Of a stretch of 10,484 bases of DNA, positions 1 to 6,399 are shown piece after piece. This stretch comes from Pseudomonadota bacterium (lineage in GTDB: Bacteria > Pseudomonadota > Gammaproteobacteria > Steroidobacterales > Woeseiaceae). Under the pieces are notes generated by a model. It did no database searches. It was given only the letters and a program-made list of their open reading frames with translations, and was not told where the DNA came from. The stretch lies in assembly GCA_022567775.1 (NCBI GenBank), contig JADFGH010000041.1, forward strand, positions 1-10,484, written 5' to 3'. Numbering within the stretch: position 1 is the stretch's first letter; every line of letters starts with the position of its first letter. Made by a program: the position numbers and the translations under genes.

Positions 1-1586
1 AACTTTGCAGGGAGCTCGGTATTGCGATCCCGGTCGGCAAGGATTCGCTATCCATGCGCACGCGCTGGACGGACGAGGGCGGTGAGTACCAGGTCGTTGC
101 TCCGGTGTCGCTCATTGTGACCGCGTTTGCGCCGGTGCTGGACATTCGCCGGCACCTGACGCCGCAATTGAGATCTGTCAATGAGCGTAGTCACCTGCTG
201 TTGCTGGATATCGGTGCAGGCTCAAACCGGCTCGGTGGCTCCTGTCTTGCGCAGGCATTCGAGCGCCACGGCGGCGCCACGCCCGACCTTGATTTTCCGC
301 AGCGCCTGAAGAGTTTCTTCAACGCCATTCAATCTCTTAACGAGCAGGGACTGATTCTGGCCTATCACGACCGCGCGGATGGCGGCTTACTCGCCACGGT
401 CGCCGAGATGATGTTCGCCGGGCGGCTCGGTGTGTCGCTCGCTTTGCCGGGATCCGCGCGTGACCTGCTCGCGCTTTTGTTCAGCGAAGAGCTTGGTGGC
501 GTCATTCAGGTTGCAAACAGCAAACTCGCTGAGGTGCACGCGGTGCTCGAGGATAAAGGCGCAGGCTGGGTCGATATCGGCACTGTCGAGCCCGACGATC
601 AACTGTCGATTGTCAACGATGACGAACTGGTGTTGCGCCTCGATCGGACCCGCATGCAACGCGAGTGGTCGGAAACCAGTTATCGCCTGCAATCGTTACG
701 CGATAATCCGGATACCGCGAAAGAAGAGTTTGAGCGCATTCTGGATACCGAAGACCCGGGGTTGAATGTCAGACTGACTTTCGATCCGGCCGCAGACATT
801 GCTGCACCGTTCATTGGCGGGCTCAGGCCGCGCGTTGCCATTTTGCGTGAGCAAGGTGTAAACAGCCAGATGGAAATGGCCGCAGCATTTATGCGGGCGG
901 GGTTCGCGACCGTCGACGTGCACATGAATGACCTGATCGGTGGCGCAGACAGCCTCGAAAACTATCAGGGCATTGCCGCCTGCGGTGGCTTCTCTTTTGG
1001 TGATGTTCTCGGTGCCGGGGGAGGCTGGGCGAAATCCATTCTTTACCAGTCGGTCTTGCGCGATGAGTTTGCAGCGTTTTTTGACCGGGATGATACTTTT
1101 GCGCTTGGTGTCTGTAATGGCTGCCAGATGCTTTCGCACCTGCGGGAACTTATCCCTGGCGCAGATGACTGGCCGGTATTCCGGCGCAATAAGTCGGAGC
1201 AGTTCGAAGCAAGACTGAGCCTGGTCGAGATTGCCGACAGTCCGTCAATTTTTCTTGCCGGCATGGCAGGTTCGCAGCTGCCAATAGCAACCTCGCATGG
1301 AGAGGGCCAGGCGATCTTTGCGGATAGCGATGCACAATCCCGCGCACAAGTCGCGCTGCGCTACGTGGACAATTACGGGGAAACCGCCCGGGCCTATCCT
1401 GCGAATCCAAACGGGTCTGTCGATGGCATATGTGGCCTTGCCAGCGTTGATGGCCGGTTCACGATTATGATGCCGCACCCTGAGCGTGTGGCGCGGACCA
1501 CGCAAAATTCCTGGCACCCCGACGACTGGGGTGACGACGGTCCCTGGATGCGGATCTTCCGCAACGCGCGCGTCGCCATATCCTGA
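1..1586 (+). CDS. purL: Phosphoribosylformylglycinamidine synthase, C-terminal part (5' end outside window)
   Basis: This enzyme converts FGAR, glutamine and ATP to FGAM in cytoplasmic purine synthesis. The reading frame is open from base 3, and the visible 527 residues are about 40% of the usual ~1,295-residue gammaproteobacterial protein. The first residues include the IPVGKDSLSM motif of the synthetase domain, then the YHDRADGGLL and EELGGVIQV blocks. The fused glutaminase domain starts near RVAILREQGVNSQ (about 835). It carries GGFSFGDVLGAG, the catalytic Cys in GVCNGCQ (codon 1113-1115) and the His and Glu of PHPER (codons 1476-1478 and 1482-1484). The C-terminus DGPWMRIFRNAR is typical, so the 3' end is intact. 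ATG 54 is internal and not the start. The next gene begins 55 bp downstream and is functionally unrelated. Identification is very secure. Confidence 0.97.
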   Translation, partial: LCRELGIAIPVGKDSLSMRTRWTDEGGEYQVVAPVSLIVTAFAPVLDIRRHLTPQLRSVNERSHLLLLDIGAGSNRLGGSCLAQAFERHGGATPDLDFPQRLKSFFNAIQSLNEQGLILAYHDRADGGLLATVAEMMFAGRLGVSLALPGSARDLLALLFSEELGGVIQVANSKLAEVHAVLEDKGAGWVDIGTVEPDDQLSIVNDDELVLRLDRTRMQREWSETSYRLQSLRDNPDTAKEEFERILDTEDPGLNVRLTFDPAADIAAPFIGGLRPRVAILREQGVNSQMEMAAAFMRAGFATVDVHMNDLIGGADSLENYQGIAACGGFSFGDVLGAGGGWAKSILYQSVLRDEFAAFFDRDDTFALGVCNGCQMLSHLRELIPGADDWPVFRRNKSEQFEARLSLVEIADSPSIFLAGMAGSQLPIATSHGEGQAIFADSDAQSRAQVALRYVDNYGETARAYPANPNGSVDGICGLASVDGRFTIMMPHPERVARTTQNSWHPDDWGDDGPWMRIFRNARVAIS

Positions 1587-1604
1587 GTTTGCCGTGCGGG
1601 CGCT

Positions 1605-1613
1605 TGCTATGAT
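1605..1613 (+). promoter_or_regulatory. Possible extended -10 promoter for the esterase gene
   Basis: The sequence TGCTATGAT gives an extended -10 (TGn plus TATGAT, 5 of 6 to consensus) in the short gap between the purL stop and the ATG at 1642. No good -35 hexamer lies 16-18 bp upstream, as is common for extended -10 promoters. The predicted transcript start near 1620 would leave a leader of about 20 nt containing the GGGGGAG ribosome site. This is motif inference only. Confidence 0.4.
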
Positions 1614-1630
1614 TGGCCGACATAGCGCAA

Positions 1631-1637
1631 GGGGGAG
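1631..1637 (+). promoter_or_regulatory. Ribosome binding site deciding the esterase start
   Basis: GGGGGAG lies 4 bp before ATG 1642 and, with the lipoprotein signal that follows, selects this start. The same frame is open from the in-frame ATG at 1486 inside purL, but that earlier start has no such support. Confidence 0.65.
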
Positions 1638-1641
1638 ATTG

Positions 1642-3369
1642 ATGAGAGCAATTCATTTGCTGCCGGCACTGGTGCTGGCGGCCTGCCAGCCGACGTCGAC
1701 GGAAGTCGAACCAGCGTCACCTTCTTTTGCAATATCATTTTCGCCGGATGCGTCCAGCGCTACGCTGGATGGACGGCTGATCCTGATGCTTTCCAAAGAC
1801 GATGAGAGTGAGCCGCGATTCCAGGTGAGGCCGGGCATCGAAGCCGTGCAAATGTTTGGCATAGACGTCAATGGTGTTGCGCCTGGCCAGGCAATGGTCA
1901 TCGATGCATCCGCGTTCGGTTATCCCCATGACAGCCTGAAGGATCTGCCGGCCGGCGAATATTTCGTACAGGCACTGCTGCACAAATACGATACCTTCGA
2001 GCTTGCCAACGGCAAGACCGTCAAGTTGCCCATGGACCAGGGCGAAGGGCAGCAATGGGCAGACTCCCCTGGCAATCTGTACAGCATGCCGCGGCTATTA
2101 CAGCTTAGCGCATCGGCAGAGCCTGTCCCGCTGGTCATGGACCAGGTTATTCCGGCGATCGAGCCGCCAGCGGACACCGAGTTCGTCAAACACGTCAGGA
2201 TCAGAAGCGACCTGCTCAGCGAATTCTGGGGCAGGGATATGTACCTCGGCGCACACGTGCTGTTGCCAGCCGGTTTCGACGAGCATCCGCAGGCAAGGTA
2301 CCCGCTGGCGGTCTTTCATGGCCACTTTCCGGCGGATTTCGCGGGCTTCAGAAGCGAGCCGCCTGAGAAAAATCTCGAGTGCGTACGCAATGAGCGGGCC
2401 GACGTCGATTGTTACAACCGGATCGTTCAGGACGAGGCTTATGACTTCTATCAGAAATGGGTCGGCCCGGATTTCCCACGCATGCTTATTATCCAGATTC
2501 AGCATGCCAATCCTTATTACGATGACAGCTACGCGGTGAATTCCCAAAACCTCGGGCCCTGGGGCGACGCCATTACCTATGAATTGATTCCTTACATCGA
2601 GGAGCAATTCCGCGGTCTCGGTGAGGGTTGGGCGCGTTTCCTTTACGGCGGCTCTACCGGGGGCTGGGAGGCTTTCGGCGTGCAGGTCATGTATCCGGAC
2701 GAGTTTAACGGGACGTTTGCCGCCTGCCCCGATTCCCTCGACTTCCGGCACTACTCAGCCGTCAATATCTATGAGGACGACAACGCGTATCGCATGCAAG
2801 GCGACTTCACCTCCGTCGAGCGGCCGGCTTACCGCGATTATCTCGGCAACATCACGGTCACGATGGAAGATGAAAACCACATGGAACTGGTCATCGGCGA
2901 CAAGAGCCGTTCCGGCGGGCAATGGGATATCTGGGAGGCGGTGTATTCGCCGATGGGCGAAGACGGCTACCCGATGCGCATCTGGGACAAAGTGAGCGGC
3001 AAGATCAATCGCGACGTCGCCAATTACTGGAAAGAAAACTATGACATGCGGTATATCCTCGAGCGCGACTGGGCAACGCTGGGGCCCAAACTCGAGGGCA
3101 AGCTACACGTTTACGTCGGCGACATGGACAACTTTCACCTGAACAACGCCGTTTACCTGCTGGAAGAGTTTCTCGAGGGCACGCAGAACCCGTATTACGC
3201 CGGACAGGTCGACTACGGTGACCGTTTCGAGCATTGCTGGAACGGCGATCACGAGAACCCCAATTACCTGTCGCGCCTGCGTTACAACACGATGTATGTG
3301 CCGAAGATTCTCGAGCGCATTGCCGCGACTGCGCCCGAGGGTGCCGACGTGACCAGCTGGCGCTATTAG
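1642..3369 (+). CDS. Putative lipoprotein esterase (alpha/beta hydrolase, esterase D/enterochelin-esterase-like)
   Basis: A 575-residue predicted lipoprotein. The N-terminus MRAIHLLPALVLAAC ends in an L-A-A-C lipobox, so Cys15 would be lipidated after signal peptidase II cleavage. Residues ~25-190 form an N-terminal domain (DGRLILML, GYPHDSLKDLPAGEYFVQA, SPGNLYSMP) that precedes the hydrolase domain. The nucleophile elbow is YGGSTGGWE, with Ser338 in a G-x-S-x-G motif. Candidate acid and histidine residues are Asp494/Asp496 (GDMDNFH) and His537 (NGDHEN), which fits the order of the putative-esterase family. The substrate cannot be read from sequence. The substrate-binding protein gene follows after 11 bp, so the two are probably co-transcribed and both act in the cell envelope. 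I am confident of the fold and lipobox and unsure of the substrate. Confidence 0.85.
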   Translation: MRAIHLLPALVLAACQPTSTEVEPASPSFAISFSPDASSATLDGRLILMLSKDDESEPRFQVRPGIEAVQMFGIDVNGVAPGQAMVIDASAFGYPHDSLKDLPAGEYFVQALLHKYDTFELANGKTVKLPMDQGEGQQWADSPGNLYSMPRLLQLSASAEPVPLVMDQVIPAIEPPADTEFVKHVRIRSDLLSEFWGRDMYLGAHVLLPAGFDEHPQARYPLAVFHGHFPADFAGFRSEPPEKNLECVRNERADVDCYNRIVQDEAYDFYQKWVGPDFPRMLIIQIQHANPYYDDSYAVNSQNLGPWGDAITYELIPYIEEQFRGLGEGWARFLYGGSTGGWEAFGVQVMYPDEFNGTFAACPDSLDFRHYSAVNIYEDDNAYRMQGDFTSVERPAYRDYLGNITVTMEDENHMELVIGDKSRSGGQWDIWEAVYSPMGEDGYPMRIWDKVSGKINRDVANYWKENYDMRYILERDWATLGPKLEGKLHVYVGDMDNFHLNNAVYLLEEFLEGTQNPYYAGQVDYGDRFEHCWNGDHENPNYLSRLRYNTMYVPKILERIAATAPEGADVTSWRY

Positions 3370-3380
3370 GAAAATACGCC

Positions 3381-4496
3381 ATGCACATGCTCGTCTTGCT
3401 GTTGGTCGTCGCCCAGGGAGTTAGCGCCAGCAATATCCTGATCGGCATGGAGGGGCCCGCGCAGTCCTTTTCGACCGATGAAGAGAATCTCGGCATGCGT
3501 CTCGTCATCAAACATGTCAATGCGCGAGGTGGCATCCACGGCCGGAAAATAAAGGTCGCGGCCTATCCCCGCAGCCGCGAAAACATCGTCGAGCAGGCAC
3601 TTGAAAATGTACACCGCCTCAATGAAGAGGACCTGGTCTTCCTGCTGTTCAATTTCGGTGGCCCGGCGGCGGTGCCGATCGGCGAGTACGCGATGCACAA
3701 TAATCTCCCCTACCTGTTTCCGCATACTGCATTACTGACGGTCGATGGCGATCGCCATGTGTTTACATCATTTCCGCGCTACGCCGGTGAGTCTCGCATC
3801 ATGCTGCGCTACCTCGCCGGGACGGTTGGTGCGAAACGCATTGCCGTTATTCACGCGGACAACATTTATGGTGACTACTTTGCCGGACGTGCGCGTGAGC
3901 TTGCCGGAGAAACCGGCTACACGTTTGTTGGCAACCGGGTCCTTGAGCGGTATCCGGAGGATGCCCTGGCCGAAATGCATGCGCTACGCGCAACAAAGCC
4001 CGACGTTCTTATCATGGCCCTGTATCCGGCGGGTGCCAAAAAAGTGGTGCAGGCGAAAGCCGCAATGGATTGGGACATCCGCCTGGTTTCCTCGGGACCA
4101 CTGACCGATGAGCAATACCTGAGTGTTGATGGCGGTGCGGCTGAAGGTACGCTCGGCTTCTGTCACTATCCCGACCCGAATGAGAGCGACGCGCCCGGCA
4201 TCGTCGAATACCGCAAACTGATGGCCAGGTATTTTCCGGATCAGGCACTTAATCGCTATTCCCTGTACGGCTACGTGTTCGGCAAACTGGTCGTGGAAGG
4301 ATTGGAGCGCGCTGGCGCTGACCTGACGCGCGAGCGTTTTCTCGATGCAATGGATTCGATTCGCGACTGGGACAGTGGTGGTATCCTGCCACCCGTCAGC
4401 TTTTCTGCCACAGACCACCATGCGCAGGACGCGGGCTTCATCTGTGAATTGCAGGACGGCCGCTTCAAGGCATTAAGCGACTGGCTGGTGCCGTAA
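3381..4496 (+). CDS. ABC-transporter periplasmic substrate-binding protein, branched-chain amino acid (LivJ-like) type
   Basis: A 371-residue protein with a short signal peptide (MHMLVLLLVVAQGVSA, cleavage probably before SNILIG). The mature part follows the type 1 periplasmic-binding fold: ILIGMEGPAQSF and LGMRLVIKHVNARGGIHGRK at the start of lobe 1, then the hinge region with the LRYLAGTVGAKRIAVIHADN strand, YGDYFAGRARELAGE, and a C-terminal EGTLGFCHYPDP plus NRYSLYGYVFGKLVVEGLERAG. Such proteins bind amino acids, amides or small organic acids for ABC uptake; some serve as sensors. No permease or ATPase gene is adjacent, so it is an orphan here. AGGAAA at 3368-3373, overlapping the esterase stop, is a plausible ribosome site for ATG 3381. 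ATG 3387 is an alternative start. The ligand is unknown. Confidence 0.87.
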   Translation: MHMLVLLLVVAQGVSASNILIGMEGPAQSFSTDEENLGMRLVIKHVNARGGIHGRKIKVAAYPRSRENIVEQALENVHRLNEEDLVFLLFNFGGPAAVPIGEYAMHNNLPYLFPHTALLTVDGDRHVFTSFPRYAGESRIMLRYLAGTVGAKRIAVIHADNIYGDYFAGRARELAGETGYTFVGNRVLERYPEDALAEMHALRATKPDVLIMALYPAGAKKVVQAKAAMDWDIRLVSSGPLTDEQYLSVDGGAAEGTLGFCHYPDPNESDAPGIVEYRKLMARYFPDQALNRYSLYGYVFGKLVVEGLERAGADLTRERFLDAMDSIRDWDSGGILPPVSFSATDHHAQDAGFICELQDGRFKALSDWLVP

Positions 4497-4504
4497 TCGG
4501 CAGC

Positions 4505-4531
4505 TTGTTGAAAAACTCCGGTTTTTGACAA
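4505..4531 (+). terminator. Weak stem-loop after the binding-protein gene
   Basis: TTGTTGAAAAAC and GTTTTTGACAA pair as an imperfect 11-bp stem (one bulge) around a TCCG loop, 8 bp after the stop at 4496. The stem is AT-rich and has no clean U-tract, so termination would be weak. Its right arm contains the TTGACA that could be the -35 of the next gene. Confidence 0.35.
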
Positions 4532-4556
4532 ACTGCCAGGGGTGAGTCGCTATACT
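4525..4556 (+). promoter_or_regulatory. Possible sigma-70 promoter for the small secreted protein gene
   Basis: A perfect TTGACA at 4525-4530 and TATACT (5 of 6) at 4551-4556 lie upstream of the gene at 4590. The 20-bp spacer is longer than the usual 16-18, which weakens the call. The start point would be near 4563, leaving a ~30-nt leader. Confidence 0.4.
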
Positions 4557-4589
4557 TGCCTTGAGTGACTCTAAATTCTTCGGGAGGGC

Positions 4590-5000
4590 ATGATGAAGAA
4601 AAATTCCTTGGCTGTAATCGCGGCGGCAATCCTGCCGTTTGCGTCATTGGCGCAGGACCAGAACAACTACCTGTGCTCCCAGGGCGATCTGCAGCGGCGC
4701 GTCGAGATCGTGTACGAAACGGGTGTGACCGTGCCTTGTGAAGTGCACTACTACAAAGACACCGAGGCGCCCGGCGAACGGCAGGTGCTCTGGCGGGCCC
4801 TGAGCCAGGAAGGTTATTGCGAAGAGAAGACGCGGGAGTTTGTCACGCAACTCGCATCGTGGGGCTGGAATTGCACTCAGGGCACCGGCGCCGCTTCTGA
4901 TGAGGCTCTCGAATCTGACGAGACTGACGAGCCTGATGAGCCTGATGACACGGAAGCGCTGGATCCGGTCGAGGAACCCGAGGCGACTGAAGAAACGTAG
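4590..5000 (+). CDS. Small exported protein of unknown function with four cysteines and an acidic tail
   Basis: I do not recognise a named family. The 136-residue product starts MMKKNSLAVIAAAIL and has a signal peptide with likely cleavage after ASLA (residue 21), so it is probably periplasmic or secreted. The mature core (residues 22-96) has four cysteines (Cys29, 50, 77 and 95), enough for two disulfides, and is rich in Trp, Tyr and Glu. Residues ~97-136 are a low-complexity acidic tail built from Asp-Glu-Pro/Thr repeats. GGGAGG at 4582-4587 lies 5 bp before the second ATG (4593) and only 2 bp before the first (4590), so translation may really start at 4593. The gene has its own possible promoter and is followed directly by the REP cluster. 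Coding status is well supported by the ribosome site and signal peptide. Confidence 0.8.
   Translation: MMKKNSLAVIAAAILPFASLAQDQNNYLCSQGDLQRRVEIVYETGVTVPCEVHYYKDTEAPGERQVLWRALSQEGYCEEKTREFVTQLASWGWNCTQGTGAASDEALESDETDEPDEPDDTEALDPVEEPEATEET
4915..4950 (+). repeat. Four-copy 9-bp minisatellite in the acidic tail
   Basis: Four consecutive 9-bp units (CTGACGAGA, CTGACGAGC, CTGATGAGC, CTGATGACA) encode the (S/T/P)-D-E repeats of the small secreted protein. Because 9 bp is a multiple of three, copy-number change would keep the frame. Confidence 0.8.
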
Positions 5001-5031
5001 TTTTCTGTACCGCTATCGCACCAATGCGTTT

Positions 5032-5055
5032 CGCTCGCTGGGGCGAGCTCCTACG
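5032..5055 (-). repeat. REP-like element, inverted copy 1
   Basis: Read on the minus strand it is a GTAGGA head followed by stem GCTCGC, loop CCCA and arm GCGAGC, the same stem variant as the copy at 5319-5347. It begins 31 bp after the stop of the gene at 4590-5000. Confidence 0.75.
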
Positions 5056-5172
5056 GAAATTTCGTTTATCCGGAAAATTGTCGCAACGATTCGCAGGAGC
5101 CCTTCCTAAGCGGGCGATCGATGCCCACGGATATTTCGTTTATCCGGATGCCGGAAAATTGTAGCAACGTTT

Positions 5173-5201
5173 CGTAGGAGCCCGCCCCAACGGGCGATCG
5201 A
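5173..5201 (+). repeat. REP-like element, direct copy
   Basis: A GTAGGA head with stem GCCCGC, loop CCCA and arm ACGGGC. The loop-closing pair is mismatched; the other five pairs hold. It is followed by GATCGATGCCCACGG, as in the preceding unit. Confidence 0.75.
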
Positions 5202-5247
5202 TGCCCACGGATATTACGCCCGATGCCGGAAAATTGTAGCAACGATT

Positions 5248-5276
5248 CGTAGGAGCCCGCCCCAGCGGGCGATCGA
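5248..5276 (+). repeat. REP-like element, direct copy with perfect stem
   Basis: A GTAGGA head, stem GCCCGC, loop CCCA and arm GCGGGC: a perfect 6-bp GC stem. It serves as the reference form for comparing the other copies. Confidence 0.78.
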
Positions 5277-5318
5277 TACCCGCGGATATTTCGTTTATCG
5301 AGAATTGTCGTAACGACT

Positions 5319-5347
5319 CGTAGGAGCTCGCCCCAGCGAGCGATTCG
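5319..5347 (+). repeat. REP-like element, direct copy with compensated stem
   Basis: Stem GCTCGC pairs perfectly with GCGAGC around CCCA. Relative to the copy at 5248-5276, both sides of one pair have changed (C-G to T-A), so pairing is kept. Confidence 0.76.
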
Positions 5348-5373
5348 GGTTAACCATGCGCACCAGGTATCAA

Positions 5374-5403
5374 TCGCCCGGTGGGCCGGGCTCCTACGGC
5401 CGG
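5374..5403 (-). repeat. REP-like element, inverted copy identical to the one at 5518-5547
   Basis: On the minus strand the element has stem GCCCGG, loop CCCA and arm CCGGGC. Its 30 bp are identical to 5518-5547, and weaker similarity continues for about 20 bp beyond (TGCGAGAA against TGCGGAGAA), so the two are probably copies of a longer unit. Confidence 0.75.
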
Positions 5404-5516
5404 CCGAGGTTGCTGCGAGAAACGTAGGAACTCGCTCCCAATCCGCCGACACGGATACACGTTACCCCGACGAATGGTGCGGATTGATCTTCAGTGCGAT
5501 TGTTCGGAGATCTGAT

Positions 5517-5552
5517 ATCGCCCGGTGGGCCGGGCTCCTACGGCCGGGCGAT
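5517..5552 (-). repeat. REP-like element with nested inverted repeat after the zinc-ribbon gene
   Basis: Besides the inner GCCCGG-CCCA-CCGGGC hairpin, ATCGCCCGG (5517-5525) and CCGGGCGAT (5544-5552) form a perfect 9-bp outer inverted repeat. The two foldings compete for the same bases. On the minus strand the structure begins 14 bp after the stop codon of the gene at 5567-6259, where it could end or protect the mRNA 3' end. There is no U-tract. Confidence 0.65.
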
Positions 5553-5566
5553 GCTCTTGCGGAGAA

Positions 5567-6259
5567 TTACGCGCTCGGTCGCAGTTCGCTGTTGCCATCC
5601 CGAACGAACAAGCGTCTTACCTTGATCGCTCGCGTGAGTTTTCCGCGGCGTACGAAGCACTGGTAGAACATATCTTTTAGCACTTCAAGCAGGATGCCTG
5701 CCTGCGCGTGGTTCAGTATTGGCACTTCTGATTCTTCGCCGGTCTCGAACAAAACTTTCTTGATGGGCTGGAAACTGTTGTCGTCAATTTCGGCGAGATC
5801 CTGCGCGGCCATGACATGATCGAACGCACGCATTTTGCCGCGCTCGCCTATAGCCGCGAATGAACTGTTCGCCGCACGACGGCACATCGATGCGAATGCG
5901 TTGAAATTATTGTGCGAGTAGCAGGACAACGCCTCCCTGAACAATATTTCAGTGCGCTTGGGCAGATAGGAAAATGCGAAGCGCTCTTTCGGCCGTTCGA
6001 GTTCAATGAAATTCCGGTAAAGCTCGACGGCGTCCCCGGAATACTGCTTGGTCGCAAATCGCAGGAAAACAGGTGCCTGGCAGGCGTCGCATTGATAGAC
6101 GAGCCCGACATGTTTCGGCTGATCTTTGCAGAGCTGGTCGAAATCCGGGACTGACTGAGGCGTCATGTGCGAATAGATGCCGCAATACGGGCACTCCAGC
6201 CCAAATTGTTCTTCGGACTGCCGCTGCAAACCCTTGTCTCGCTCAATAAGTATCCCCAT
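5567..6259 (-). CDS. Zinc-ribbon protein with DUF4145-like helical region
   Basis: A 230-residue cytoplasmic protein without signal peptide or membrane segment. Two CxxC knuckles, Cys23/Cys26 (CPYCG) and Cys57/Cys60 (CDACQ), suggest a single zinc ribbon. Residues ~98-140 (YLPKRTEILFREALSCYSHN followed by NFNAFASMCRRAA) match the pattern of DUF4145 proteins, whose helical region carries a 'x-EAL-x-CY...A-x-M-x-RRA' signature. The Glu that often follows that arginine is replaced (RRAANSS). The C-terminal ~90 residues are mixed and end in a basic patch (RRGKLTRAIKVRRLFVR). The biochemical function of DUF4145 is not established; some members are fused to or neighbour restriction or nuclease genes. 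The gene is transcribed alone, towards the REP cluster. The start lacks a strong ribosome site and is provisional. Confidence 0.75.
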   Translation of the reverse strand: MGILIERDKGLQRQSEEQFGLECPYCGIYSHMTPQSVPDFDQLCKDQPKHVGLVYQCDACQAPVFLRFATKQYSGDAVELYRNFIELERPKERFAFSYLPKRTEILFREALSCYSHNNFNAFASMCRRAANSSFAAIGERGKMRAFDHVMAAQDLAEIDDNSFQPIKKVLFETGEESEVPILNHAQAGILLEVLKDMFYQCFVRRGKLTRAIKVRRLFVRDGNSELRPSA

Positions 6260-6318
6260 CGCCGTTCTTATTCTAACCCTGCCTCTTATTTATTTGCTTT
6301 TCCGGACAGTAAGTTAGC

Positions 6319-6324
6319 AGTATA
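6319..6324 (-). promoter_or_regulatory. Weak -10-like element upstream of the zinc-ribbon gene
   Basis: TATACT on the minus strand (5 of 6 to the -10 consensus) is about 60 bp upstream of the ATG at 6259. No convincing -35 was found. The surrounding 140-bp gap (6260-6399) holds nothing else except a 12-bp direct repeat, TAA(C/G)CCTGCCTC, at 6274-6285 and 6340-6351, with this element between the copies. Confidence 0.3.
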
Positions 6325-6399
6325 TCCTCAGTTCGCGTTTAAGCCTGCCTCCGTTCAACATAATAACGTATTGATGCGGCAGCTCGCGAGACATTCGGG

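Larger units (their letters stand above)
5060..5347 (+). repeat. Tandem array of four ~75-bp units, each containing one REP-like hairpin
   Basis: The unit runs TTCGTTTATCCGG, a CCGGAAAATTGT(A/C)GCAACGATTCG spacer, the GTAGGAGC hairpin, then GATCGATGCCCACGGATAT. The hairpin starts (5092, 5173, 5248 and 5319) are 81, 75 and 71 bp apart, so the spacers are conserved but carry small indels. The first and last units are the most diverged, as is usual at the edges of an ageing tandem array. Confidence 0.8.
5032..5552. repeat. Cluster of eight REP-like palindromic elements
   Basis: The 566-bp gene-free stretch 5001-5566 is occupied by copies of a short element: a GTAGGA head, a 6-bp stem, a constant CCCA loop, the pairing arm, then CGAT. 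Plus-strand copies are 5092-5121 (degenerate), 5173-5201, 5248-5276, 5319-5347 and 5423-5446 (degenerate). Minus-strand copies are 5032-5055, 5374-5398 and 5518-5542. The GTAG head before a hairpin is the hallmark of REP elements mobilised by REP-associated tyrosine transposases (RAYTs). No such transposase is in the window. Sitting between the ends of the genes at 4590-5000 (+) and 5567-6259 (-), the cluster may also stabilise or terminate both converging transcripts. Confidence 0.85.

Noticed and set aside
1486..1641. Longer N-terminal extension of the esterase, starting inside purL
   Set aside because: The extension overlaps the conserved purL C-terminus. The lipobox signal peptide and GGGGGAG site fix the start at 1642.
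3234..3380. Extended start for the binding protein inside the esterase gene
   Set aside because: The extension is arginine- and alanine-rich out-of-frame esterase sequence. The signal peptide begins at ATG 3381, preceded by AGGAAA.
3005..3535. 176-codon minus-strand ORF opposite the esterase/binding-protein junction
   Set aside because: Both plus-strand genes here are well supported by family motifs. The minus frame gives an arginine/serine-rich composition typical of antisense of GC-rich genes.
5060..5347. CRISPR array
   Set aside because: The ~75-bp units repeat along their whole length with no unique spacers, copies occur in both orientations nearby, and no cas gene is present.
5066..5452. 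128-codon minus-strand ORF with internal GAGSYE-type peptide repeats
   Set aside because: It is the translation of the REP-like tandem array. The peptide repeats follow the DNA repeat units, the frame has no ribosome site, and the hairpin elements explain the sequence.
5484..5666. 60-codon plus-strand ORF
   Set aside because: It starts in the gene-free repeat region, crosses a REP copy and runs antisense into the end of the zinc-ribbon gene, with no ribosome site.
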